This document shows, piece by piece, positions 27,526-34,076 of a stretch of 64,000 nt of DNA. The translations under genes were made by a program, and so were the position numbers. Source of the DNA: Flavivirga eckloniae (lineage in GTDB: Bacteria; Bacteroidota; Bacteroidia; Flavobacteriales; Flavobacteriaceae); contig NZ_CP025791.1 in the NCBI RefSeq assembly GCF_002886045.1, positions 1,999,001 through 2,063,000 of the forward strand, in the 5' to 3' direction. The notes beneath the pieces are model-generated. The model searched no databases. It was not told where the DNA came from and worked only from the letters and a program-made list of their open reading frames with translations. The first letter of the stretch is position 1. Each line of letters starts with the position of its first letter.

Positions 27526-27619
27526 ATTTAAATTTACTTATAATACCCCTCTAAACTGGGTAGTCCGAATTTGTGGTTGTCCTAAAAATCGTTTCTCAAA
27601 TGAACCTACCCAGTTTTTA
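27526..27619 (+). ncRNA. Candidate small RNA from promoter E
   Basis: A transcript starting about 7 bases after the -7 element would run about 95 bases. It would end in the perfect 11-bp pairing of AAACTGGGTAG (27553-27563) with CTACCCAGTTT (27606-27616), followed by TT and A-rich sequence. There is no ATG-started frame of useful size inside. The long loop (42 bases) is unusual for a terminator, so this could also be a remnant of an inverted-repeat element. Confidence 0.35.
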
Positions 27620-27832
27620 AAATATTACTAACCAAAACTTTAAACTTAAAAATCAATCTCTCCTTTTTTATATAATTAAAATACATAAATAAGATAAAAA
27701 CCTACAAGATTTCCAACAGTTCCAGAATCAACCTACAGAAATAAATTAAAAGATTTTTCTTTAAACTTTAAGTATATCTTTTAATTTTTTGAGATACTGA
27801 AACAAGTTCAGTATTTACAGTTTCACCAAGGA

Positions 27833-27887
27833 ATCCCTCTCGGGTAAGTTTTCATCCTTTTAGAATAAGTTTTATTACCGAATTTTA
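27833..27887 (+). promoter_or_regulatory. Tandem direct-repeat operator-promoter, copy F
   Basis: ATCC lies at 27833 and 27854, TAAGTTTTCATCC starts at 27845 and TAAGTTTTATTACC at 27866. The -7 position reads GAATTTTA (27880-27887). It is 41 bases before the ATG of the 204-residue protein gene. Confidence 0.75.
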
Positions 27888-27928
27888 TTCGCTCATTAGA
27901 TGAGGTCACCCCATAATCTAAAAAAGTA

Positions 27929-28543
27929 ATGACACAACGCATATACACACATAAGAAAACAAAAAAGGAATACATCATGTTTGATGATAGAGAGTTTGAA
28001 AAAGAAAATCCCATCAAACAGTATGGGAATGACATTATAGTAAAACAGATGATACTAAATGGCGTACCCAAAGATGAAATGACTGGCAAAAAACCTTTCA
28101 CTTCTAAAAGTCAAGATATATTTAAAAATGCTTATGAGCATTGGTTAAACCTAAAAAAAGATTTTCAAAGAATAAAAGTTCCTAAAAACTTAATTAAACT
28201 TTTAAAAACCAAAAGAAAAAAGGACCAGGAAAAATTACTTAATGGTTATTTTCTACCTCTTGAAACACTCACATCTTTTATATTTAAAGCTTACCATGAG
28301 TTTGGATACACTTTAAGTCAATACGTTTCTGAGTTTTCCCAAAAAGGATATAGATCGGTTGCTAAAATTATCGACTCTGGAGAACACTGGCATTGCTTTC
28401 TTACGACGTCTAATCGTTTAGAAGGAGAAAACCAGGTTCATTACCTGTCCAGTGATTTTGGCATAGACAGATCTGAGCTTATTGAACAAATAAAGTCAAA
28501 TGAACTCGCAAAACTAAATAAGCTACCATATGTTACCCTATAA
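27929..28543 (+). CDS. Unknown protein, 204 residues, in the AraC-type regulon
   Basis: I do not recognise this protein. It is Lys-rich and soluble, with no signal peptide or membrane segment. The N-terminal half is strongly basic (residues about 85-125: LKKDFQRIKVPKNLIKLLKTKRKKDQEKLL). The C-terminal half contains GYRSVAKIIDSGEHWHCFLTTSNRLEGE, and YLSSDFGIDRSELIEQI looks helical. A basic stretch plus an acidic, globular end could mean nucleic-acid binding, but that is a guess. ATG 27929 fits the predicted transcript start of operator copy F; ATG 27977, with AAAAAGGAA before it, is an alternative giving 188 residues. A stem with a T-run follows at 28593-28660. Confidence 0.6.
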   Translation: MTQRIYTHKKTKKEYIMFDDREFEKENPIKQYGNDIIVKQMILNGVPKDEMTGKKPFTSKSQDIFKNAYEHWLNLKKDFQRIKVPKNLIKLLKTKRKKDQEKLLNGYFLPLETLTSFIFKAYHEFGYTLSQYVSEFSQKGYRSVAKIIDSGEHWHCFLTTSNRLEGENQVHYLSSDFGIDRSELIEQIKSNELAKLNKLPYVTL

Positions 28544-28592
28544 GTAGCTTTTGAGTAAAATCAAGAGTTTACTATAAACAATCCCCCAAAAG

Positions 28593-28660
28593 ACCAGAGC
28601 AGCATCCACTTTTCTTAAATTTTAGAATTCTTTTCAAAAACAGTTCGCTCTGGTTTTTTC
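28593..28660 (+). terminator. Possible long-loop terminator after the 204-residue gene
   Basis: ACCAGAGC (28593-28600) pairs with GCTCTGGT (28647-28654), followed by a run of T. The 46-base loop is long for a classic terminator but resembles the structure after promoter E. Confidence 0.45.
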
Positions 28661-28802
28661 TATATATTTTTAACTTTTTATGCTCAACTTATAATAGTCA
28701 CTCTTTGGGCTTTTAGTTCACACAAATAAGCACCCAAAAAAACTTCAAAAGAGCTATCAATTGATATTTATTAAAATTTACTTAAGCCACACCTTTTCAA
28801 AA

Positions 28803-28857
28803 ATCCGTATCAGGCAAGTTTTTATCCTCCACAAACAATTCCTATTATGTAACTTTA
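28803..28857 (+). promoter_or_regulatory. Tandem direct-repeat operator-promoter, copy G
   Basis: ATCC lies at 28803 and 28824, the CAAGTTTTTATCC core starts at 28815, and a degenerate second core CAATTCCTAT starts at 28836. The -7 position reads TAACTTTA (28850-28857), one base from TAnnTTTG. It faces the first DUF6520-like gene at 29043. Confidence 0.75.
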
Positions 28858-28992
28858 GTCATATCTCAATAAAGGTAATTGAATAAATATAATTTCTTCT
28901 TTTCCATTGCTATAAAGAACTTTATTCAAACCCTGAAAATGTTTTAGCTTAAATGCTCAAAATGTTCTTACACTACTATCCCAGGAAGAAGG

Positions 28993-29042
28993 CCGAAAAC
29001 CTGTACAATAAAGTAAGCCATTAATGTTTAAATATCCGTATT
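28993..29042 (+). promoter_or_regulatory. Conserved 48-base leader before DUF6520-like gene 1
   Basis: The motif GAAAACCTGTA, then an AGTA/GAGTA element and CATTAAT with a TTTAAATAT tail, stands at a fixed distance from the start. The GAAAACC core begins 48, 48 and 49 bases before the start codons at 29043, 31429 and 32230. It could be an RNA control element, a protein site, or simply duplicated sequence. Confidence 0.55.
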
Positions 29043-29327
29043 ATGAAATCTATTTTTTTTAAATTCGCTTTACCTGTTTTTGCTTTAATTATTGCTATCA
29101 CTACTTCACTTGCTTTTGCACCAAATGTATCTGAAGAGGCTCCCATCGATGTTTATTATAAAGATAAAGACACTGATGAATGTATATGCGTAACTATTGA
29201 TGACTCATTCATACCTAATTGTAATGTTATAAATACAGGCCCTGTATGTACTATATTTGTTTTTGGACAAGGTGCGGCATTCCTTTTTGCAGACGCTAAT
29301 TGCACTTTACATTTAAGAAAACCTTAA
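29043..29327 (+). CDS. Exported Cys-containing DUF6520-like peptide 1
   Basis: This is a 94-residue secreted peptide. It has the typical DUF6520 N-terminus (KFALPVFALIIAITTSLAFA), which works as a signal sequence and is followed by PNVSEEAP. The mature part of about 65 residues has five Cys (CICVTIDD, PNCNVI, GPVCTIFVFG, ANCTL) and a conserved DVYYKD start. The same spacing of CxxI, NC, VCTxFVFG and late C is seen in the paralogs at 31429 and 32230. Disulfides are likely after export. The biochemical role of DUF6520 proteins is not known to me. It is driven by operator copy G and followed by a strong terminator. Confidence 0.8.
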   Translation: MKSIFFKFALPVFALIIAITTSLAFAPNVSEEAPIDVYYKDKDTDECICVTIDDSFIPNCNVINTGPVCTIFVFGQGAAFLFADANCTLHLRKP

Positions 29328-29336
29328 TGAGTAATT

Positions 29337-29370
29337 AGAAAAAGGAGCCTAAATAATCTCCTTTTTCTTA
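29337..29370 (+). terminator. Terminator after DUF6520-like gene 1
   Basis: AGAAAAAGGAG pairs with CTCCTTTTTCT over a 10-base loop, followed by TT. The stem sequence and the trailing TTAAAACCAACTG match the terminator region after the second DUF6520-like gene, showing that gene, leader and terminator were duplicated as one cassette. Confidence 0.75.
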
Positions 29371-29690
29371 AAACCAACTGTATTTAAAAGTAAAGCCAAT
29401 CACTTATAAACATCATACAAACTTGTATATGACCCTATATCTTCAAATTGTTAATTAAATCCTGGTTTTCCAATTTATAATTCTTCATTTGTTATCAGTT
29501 ATACACATCCACTTCGTTGGTTTTGGCTAATGCCTTTTATAAGCTCCTAAATATTAAAATGCCTACTGAAATTTGCTCTTCATAAACAAATCAAATATTC
29601 ATATCCCTCCCAAGGCGGGATTAGTTCAACTTACAATTTTGACTGCTCTCGATATAAATCGGAATTCTCAAAATTGAGTTTCACTAACAA
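29371..29690. other. Short noncoding stretch before operator copy H
   Basis: These 320 AT-rich bases hold no recognised gene. Small dyads (AATTTTGA, then TCAAAATT, near 29634-29677) occur just before operator copy H. Confidence 0.4.
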
Positions 29691-29745
29691 ATCCCTCTAA
29701 GGCAACTATTTATCCATTTAAAATAAGTTTTATCTCTCATCTTTG
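29691..29745 (+). promoter_or_regulatory. Tandem direct-repeat operator-promoter, copy H
   Basis: ATCC lies at 29691 and 29712, the first core reads CAACTATTTATCC from 29703 and the second TAAGTTTTATC from 29724. The -7 position reads CATCTTTG (29738-29745). The ATG of the MauE/DoxX-like gene is only 27 bases further, so the leader is about 20 bases. Confidence 0.78.
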
Positions 29746-29771
29746 TATTGTCAAATAACAATCATTAATTT

Positions 29772-30227
29772 ATGAAAATTCATAATAGATACAAAAGCAT
29801 TTTATTAGAACTAATTTGTTTTCTATATATCCTCTTATTTGTATATGCAGCCTTAAGCAAATTACTGATTTTTGATACGTTTAAAGCCCAGATTGAACAA
29901 TCCCAAATGCTCACTCATTTTGCAGGCATTATAGTCTGGATTATACCACCCCTAGAAATTCTAATTGCTCTACTAATAATTTTTCCAAGATTTAGGCAGC
30001 TTGGTATGTATGCTGCATTTAATCTCATGGTTATGTTTACTGCCTATATCTTTATTGTTTTAAATTTTAGTGACGACATCCCTTGCTCCTGTGGAGGAAT
30101 TATAGAAAAACTTGGATGGACTGAACATTTAATCTTTAATATCTTTTTTGTGATTTTAGGGTTTATGGGAATACTTTTAATAAACGAAAAAAGAAATCAC
30201 ACACCCCTGAAATACGCCTCTTTATGA
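29772..30227 (+). CDS. MauE/DoxX-like four-helix membrane protein
   Basis: This 151-residue inner-membrane protein has four hydrophobic helices (ICFLYILLFVYAALSKLL; FAGIIVWIIPPLEILIALLI; MYAAFNLMVMFTAYIFIVL; LIFNIFFVILGFMGILLI). Before the last helix it carries DDIPCSCGGIIEKLGWTEHL. The CSCGG motif and the layout match the MauE/DoxX redox-associated family; MauE itself is needed for maturation of disulfide-rich methylamine dehydrogenase. It is flanked by exported Cys peptides, so a role in forming or transferring disulfides to them is a plausible inference. It is controlled by operator H, and its stop codon overlaps the ATG of the next gene (ATGA). Confidence 0.82.
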   Translation: MKIHNRYKSILLELICFLYILLFVYAALSKLLIFDTFKAQIEQSQMLTHFAGIIVWIIPPLEILIALLIIFPRFRQLGMYAAFNLMVMFTAYIFIVLNFSDDIPCSCGGIIEKLGWTEHLIFNIFFVILGFMGILLINEKRNHTPLKYASL

Positions 30228-31321
30228 CACTTAAAAACTCATATAAATCGATTCTAATCTGTACTATAGCCAGTATAGGGTTTATGGTTCTTTTGTTTGC
30301 TTTTACAAAGAAAAAGCTACCAATAGATACAAGTTTTCGTCGTTTCTATCAGCATATCTCCCCAGCTAAAATTCAGAAATTAGATCTCGAATCTAATCGG
30401 TATTATATTGCTGGAGCTGCTGAGGATAAAATTTATCTAGGGCACCCAAGTTCTCCCTTAAGTCTTACTGTAGTAGACTCAGCTCTTCAAAAGAAGCAAA
30501 TTATTCGTTTGAGTATAGACCAGGATAGCTTACTTATACGCAATCCGCAGCTACGAGTGATACCTCCTTATTTCTTTTTAATGGATGGTACTGTTCCTTA
30601 TATCCTTAGAGGAAACACCAAAGACTGGAAAGCATATTCCATATCGGAAACTATACCTTATTTTACTGATGTACAAGCCATAGATTCGATTTCATTGGCT
30701 GTAAGTGCCATGAGTAGTAAAACTAGAGAACTTGCCTTGGGAACTATACACCTTTCAGACTCAGCTACAATAACCCTATCTCATAAACTTTTACAAAAAC
30801 AAGTGGATGGTATTTTTGACGTAGATGGAAAACTTCTGTACAATAGACAACGAAAACAATTAATATATACCTATTTTTATCGTAACCAATACATCGTTGT
30901 TAACGATAATCTCCAATTACAACTACGAGGAAAAACTATTGATTCCATTAGTCAGGCTCAAATAAAAGTGATTACCACTAAAAAAGAAAAAAAATTGGCT
31001 CCTTCGTTGATGGTAAATAGGTATAGTGCAACCTCCGGAGACCATCTTTTTATAAACTCTCAAATATTAGGACGAAAAGAACATCTGGTCTCTTGGAAAA
31101 AATCTACTACCATTGATGTGTATAATATCGAGAAAAAAAAATATAAATTCAGCTTTTATGTTAAGGATATTGGAGAAAATAAACTTAAAGCATTTTACAT
31201 GCTTGATAATAAATTAATAGGGCTTATTGGCAATAACATCATTTCATATCAACTAAATGATCGTTATTTTGATGAATCATCTCCCCCAATAGAGCCCCAA
31301 AACCTAAATAAGAATATCTAA
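30224..31321 (+). CDS. Membrane-anchored protein, predicted propeller-like, co-translated with the MauE-like gene
   Basis: This 365-residue protein has one N-terminal membrane segment (ILICTIASIGFMVLLFAFTKK); the remainder should face the periplasm. The body is beta-rich, with repeated short strands and turns (IYLGHPSSPLSLTVVDS, LRVIPPYFFLMDGTVPYILRG, GIFDVDGKLLYNRQRKQLIYTYFYRNQYIVV, HLFINSQILGRKE), which suggests a beta-propeller. I do not recognise a named family beyond a frequent association with MauE/DoxX-DUF6520 loci. It overlaps the upstream gene by four bases (ATGA), so translation is coupled. No Cys pairs or catalytic motif stand out. It may hold or recognise the exported peptides. 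Confidence 0.65.
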   Translation: MTLKNSYKSILICTIASIGFMVLLFAFTKKKLPIDTSFRRFYQHISPAKIQKLDLESNRYYIAGAAEDKIYLGHPSSPLSLTVVDSALQKKQIIRLSIDQDSLLIRNPQLRVIPPYFFLMDGTVPYILRGNTKDWKAYSISETIPYFTDVQAIDSISLAVSAMSSKTRELALGTIHLSDSATITLSHKLLQKQVDGIFDVDGKLLYNRQRKQLIYTYFYRNQYIVVNDNLQLQLRGKTIDSISQAQIKVITTKKEKKLAPSLMVNRYSATSGDHLFINSQILGRKEHLVSWKKSTTIDVYNIEKKKYKFSFYVKDIGENKLKAFYMLDNKLIGLIGNNIISYQLNDRYFDESSPPIEPQNLNKNI

Positions 31322-31378
31322 AATTTAAAAAAACAAATACAGAGATATCTGTTAACAAAACTGCAGTCAGGGATAAGA

Positions 31379-31428
31379 CCGAAAACCTGTAAAATAGAGT
31401 AGGTCATTAATTTTTAAATATCTATATT
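31379..31428 (+). promoter_or_regulatory. Conserved leader before DUF6520-like gene 2
   Basis: The GAAAACCTGTA core begins at 31381, 48 bases before the start codon, followed by CATTAATTTTTAAATAT as in the other two leaders. No copy of the 21-bp operator lies upstream, so this gene may be read through from the MauE-like operon. Confidence 0.55.
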
Positions 31429-31737
31429 ATGAAAAATCTTTTTAAAATCGCTTTACCAGCTTTAGCGTTAATGTTAGCAATTACTGCTTCTCTAGCTTTT
31501 ACAACCAATGCAAGTGATGAAGCTCCCCAAGACGCATACTACATTGACACAACCAATAATAATTTGTGTACACTAATTACGCTTGATGACATAACAGAAA
31601 TACCAGACTGTAAAACAATCAATGATGGTGAAATATGTACAACTTTTGTATTTGGGCTTGGCACTGTTAGTCTATACGATACAGATGATTGTGCTACTAT
31701 TCCAGATAATCTATTAAAAAAACCAAAGAATCCATAA
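31429..31737 (+). CDS. Exported Cys-containing DUF6520-like peptide 2
   Basis: This 102-residue paralog of the gene at 29043 has the signal FKIALPALALMLAITASLAF followed by TTNASDEAP. The mature part has four Cys (NLCTLITLDD, PDCKTI, GEICTTFVFG, DDCATI), at positions equivalent to four of the five in peptide 1, and a conserved DAYYID start. The tail LLKKPKNP is short and basic. It lies 107 bases after the propeller-like gene and has a strong terminator at 31757-31786. Its divergence from peptide 1 is large in the loops but not around Cys, which suggests selection on the disulfide frame. Confidence 0.8.
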   Translation: MKNLFKIALPALALMLAITASLAFTTNASDEAPQDAYYIDTTNNNLCTLITLDDITEIPDCKTINDGEICTTFVFGLGTVSLYDTDDCATIPDNLLKKPKNP

Positions 31738-31756
31738 TATAAGGTTCAAATGGTAA

Positions 31757-31786
31757 GGAAAAGGCATCTTAACAGATGCCTTTTCC
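31757..31786 (+). terminator. Strong terminator after DUF6520-like gene 2
   Basis: A perfect 13-bp stem GGAAAAGGCATCT/AGATGCCTTTTCC with a four-base loop lies 20 bases after the stop codon. It is followed by ATTAAAACCAACTG, as after gene 1. Confidence 0.8.
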
Positions 31787-32229
31787 ATTAAAACCAACTG
31801 ATTTTTCAAGTTAAATTAAATCCATGGTAAACAATCTAGCCTTATTATTTATTAAAAAATGAACATTTACATTTGTATTTAGATTCTTATTTTATGGATT
31901 ATATAGTATTTTGTCATAATGAATTCAACATAACCTTTTAATGATTCTTTTATGGCTATATTAAAGTGTTACATTATCCTCGCCTCTGACATACGAGCAA
32001 TTGCCCCATATCATATTGATTTTGTTTGAACTTTGAAATTAGAGTATGTCCAATAAATCACATCGTTTTTGTTATTAATTAAACAAAACTTTTAACGAAT
32101 TATGATCTTAAGGCATCCCCTCGATTAACATATCCAAAATTCAAAAAAAGAAGCAGAAATGTCTATAAACCCTTCTGACTGAAAACCTATAAAACTGAGC
32201 AAATCATTAATTTTTAAAACATTAATATT
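31787..32229. other. Intergenic region before DUF6520-like gene 3
   Basis: These 440 AT-rich bases contain no 21-bp operator that I can find. The last 50 bases (32180-32229) hold the conserved leader with GAAAACCTATA and CATTAATTTTTAAAA. No coding frame is recognised. Confidence 0.5.
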
Positions 32230-32535
32230 GTGAAGATTTTTACTAAAATTGTTTTACCCACTATAGCCTCAATTATAGCCATCGCTTTTTCGCTTGCCTT
32301 TACTTCTAAAGCAAGTGGCAATGTAATTAATGTTTATTACAAAGATGCAAATAATAATAATGCCTGTACAGCTATAACCGTTCATGAGACTAAAATAATT
32401 AATTGTACAACCCATGGAGGTATTGTGTGTACAGTATACATATTAGGACAACCTAATGCTGCCAATGTGGCATTGTACGAAGACAGCCCATGTATAAGTT
32501 TTGAATACACTAATTTATTAACAAAACCTCTATAA
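32230..32535 (+). CDS. Exported Cys-containing DUF6520-like peptide 3
   Basis: This 101-residue paralog of the two preceding peptide genes starts with GTG at 32230, where the others use ATG. The signal is KIVLPTIASIIAIAFSLAFT. The mature part has DVYYKD-like NVYYKDANNN and four Cys (NACTAITV, INCTTHG, GIVCTVYILG, SPCISF) in register with the family. It has lost the hairpin terminator found after copies 1 and 2; instead an A-run and eight G follow at 32557-32571. The weaker start and missing terminator suggest it is less expressed or decaying. Confidence 0.75.
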   Translation: MKIFTKIVLPTIASIIAIAFSLAFTSKASGNVINVYYKDANNNNACTAITVHETKIINCTTHGGIVCTVYILGQPNAANVALYEDSPCISFEYTNLLTKPL

Positions 32536-32746
32536 TTAGAAAAAGAGATTTAATTTAAAAAAAGGGGGGGGTAGTGAAATTTAAACTAGTTCATAAGCCC
32601 CTATTAGGTTTTTTATAGATTATAATTATTAAATATTTTTACTTGTTTTTAATATAAGAAACTCTATTAAATTAAAATCAGTTTCATTCCATTTATTCCT
32701 AGAATTACATAGTTAATTTTTTTAAATAAAGTTAATTCTGAACATT

Positions 32747-32953
32747 ATGGAAACAACGTACATTATATTTGAACACAAAAGCGGAATAATTTATAATAAT
32801 GAATTTCGGACCTTGTCTTTGTCTGTTGCTGTGCTCATAACTTTAGTTAGTTTCTCTTTTATATTTTTATTTACAGTTCCTTGGACAAAAAAAGTAAACA
32901 AAGAAATGCCACTTCAAAGGAATATATTCTCTAACTCTTTGAGATATGCCTAG
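32747..32953 (+). CDS. Possible small membrane protein, 68 residues
   Basis: An ATG-started frame with one strongly hydrophobic segment (LSLSVAVLITLVSFSFIFLFTVPW, shown in parts: residues about 24-47) flanked by charged ends. I do not recognise it. It follows the DUF6520 group on the same strand but has no operator, leader or clear terminator of its own. It could be a chance frame. Confidence 0.3.
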   Translation: METTYIIFEHKSGIIYNNEFRTLSLSVAVLITLVSFSFIFLFTVPWTKKVNKEMPLQRNIFSNSLRYA

Positions 32954-33340
32954 TCTTAATTGCATCCCTTAATTGTTTTATCTATTACTTCGTAGCTGGT
33001 TTTTGAATTTTCACATTTTTATTCTTATAAATAACGTGATTTACCGATAACCCGTTCTTAAGATTATTATTAAGTTTTTGTTTTTTTAATCCTTAATAAA
33101 ATGTTCATACTTGTGGATACACCATACAAAAAACAGACAAGCTTTCAATAAATATTAAAATTGATATCAATTTATTTAAAAAGGTGTGATAAAGATTAAA
33201 TTAACAAGTTTACACAAACTGGACTTATTTTATTTGGTTAATCTCTCATTCAAATACATTATTTAACAAAACTAATCTCACATCCATACGCTTATTAATT
33301 TGGACTTCATGTTCCGAATTCCTTGTTAACCTCTTTCAAA
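32954..33340. other. Convergent intergenic region
   Basis: These 390 bases, strongly AT-rich, lie between the plus-strand peptide cluster and the minus-strand transport operon. I see no gene, clear terminator or promoter. Confidence 0.5.
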
Positions 33341-34075
33341 TTAATAACTGTTTACCCTACTAAAACCTTGAATAAGTGATGCAAAAGCTATTTTATCGTG
33401 TATAACAAGGGTTAAATTCTTTTTAACAGAGACATTATTACTTTCTGTAGGATTTAATGTAAAACTAGATAACAGCTCTCCGGTAGCATTTCTAGATTCA
33501 AATACATAACTCTCATCTTGTACTTTTGCAGGAAACTCTATAAAATCTGTTGCCGAATTTTGATCTAACCCTGTTACAATTGATTCTCCCCCCGCAACAT
33601 TAATAGTTATTGAACCAGCCAGTTGAGAGAGGTTTACAAACCTAACCCCCACTAGACTATCTGTAAATTGTTTTGGTTTATCCTCAATTAATAGGGTATT
33701 TGAAGCATCCCGATCTCCAATAAAAAACAATGAATGTATCCCCTCTAAATTCAATGATTCTGAAAAAATTGAGGTTAAGGTATCACTTAACGATACAATC
33801 TCCAATTGTGTTGTAACATTCTGGGCAATAGAAAAATTTTCTGGTTGTTCGAAAGTAACAACAGCCTTTGTTGTGGCATAATTGATCGGGTTACTCCCTA
33901 ATTTTACTAAAAGAGAATCGGAATCTTCTCCACTCATTAAATTGACTACTTTTACTGTTGCTGCTTTTACGAAATCATTATCATTTTCACTACACGATAT
34001 GAACATACCTGCTAACAAACATATTAGTAAGTATTGTTGTTGTATTGGTTTCTTAATCATTTTTTTAAAATCCAT
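33341..34075 (-). CDS. DUF4397-like lipoprotein
   Basis: This 244-residue lipoprotein has a signal ending GMFISC (Cys near residue 28). The body is beta-rich and contains two Ig-like or DUF4397-like halves (VKVVNLMSGEDSDSLLVKLG, then VGVRFVNLSQLAGSITINV, and a stretch ending LTLVIHD). Proteins of this kind are often surface lipoproteins next to SusC/SusD pairs, where they may help bind cargo. It is the last gene of the minus-strand operon, one base after the thioredoxin gene. The family call rests on pattern only. Confidence 0.65.
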   Translation of the reverse strand: MDFKKMIKKPIQQQYLLICLLAGMFISCSENDNDFVKAATVKVVNLMSGEDSDSLLVKLGSNPINYATTKAVVTFEQPENFSIAQNVTTQLEIVSLSDTLTSIFSESLNLEGIHSLFFIGDRDASNTLLIEDKPKQFTDSLVGVRFVNLSQLAGSITINVAGGESIVTGLDQNSATDFIEFPAKVQDESYVFESRNATGELLSSFTLNPTESNNVSVKKNLTLVIHDKIAFASLIQGFSRVNSY

Positions 34076-34076
34076 T

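Larger units (their letters stand above)
25660..27832. other. 2.2-kb gene-poor region with three orphan promoter cassettes and dispersed repeats
   Basis: There is no intact gene here. It contains operator-promoters C, D and E (listed separately). There is a triplicated 23-base unit built on CTACGCTCAGTGGGCACGA at 25739-25793. More dispersed hairpin repeats lie at about 25670-25700, 26295-26320, 26390-26420, 26500-26555 and 26590-26625. Two hairpins occur at 26999-27035 and 27224-27260, with arms of the ATTCCTGC/GCAGGAAT type. It looks like a place where genes were lost and repeats accumulated while the regulatory cassettes stayed. Confidence 0.6.
28544..29042. other. Intergenic region with operator copy G and the DUF6520 leader
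   Basis: It holds the long-loop terminator, operator-promoter G (28803-28857) and a leader of about 180 bases. The last 48 bases of that leader are conserved in front of all three DUF6520-like genes. No coding frame is recognised. Confidence 0.6.

Noticed and set aside
27823-28101. 92-codon minus-strand frame
   Set aside because: It lies opposite operator copy F and the start of the better-supported 204-residue gene.
28803-32535. Calling the DUF6520-like peptides lanthipeptides or bacteriocins
   Set aside because: They have ordinary signal-sequence N-termini and no modification enzyme, leader protease or ABC exporter nearby.
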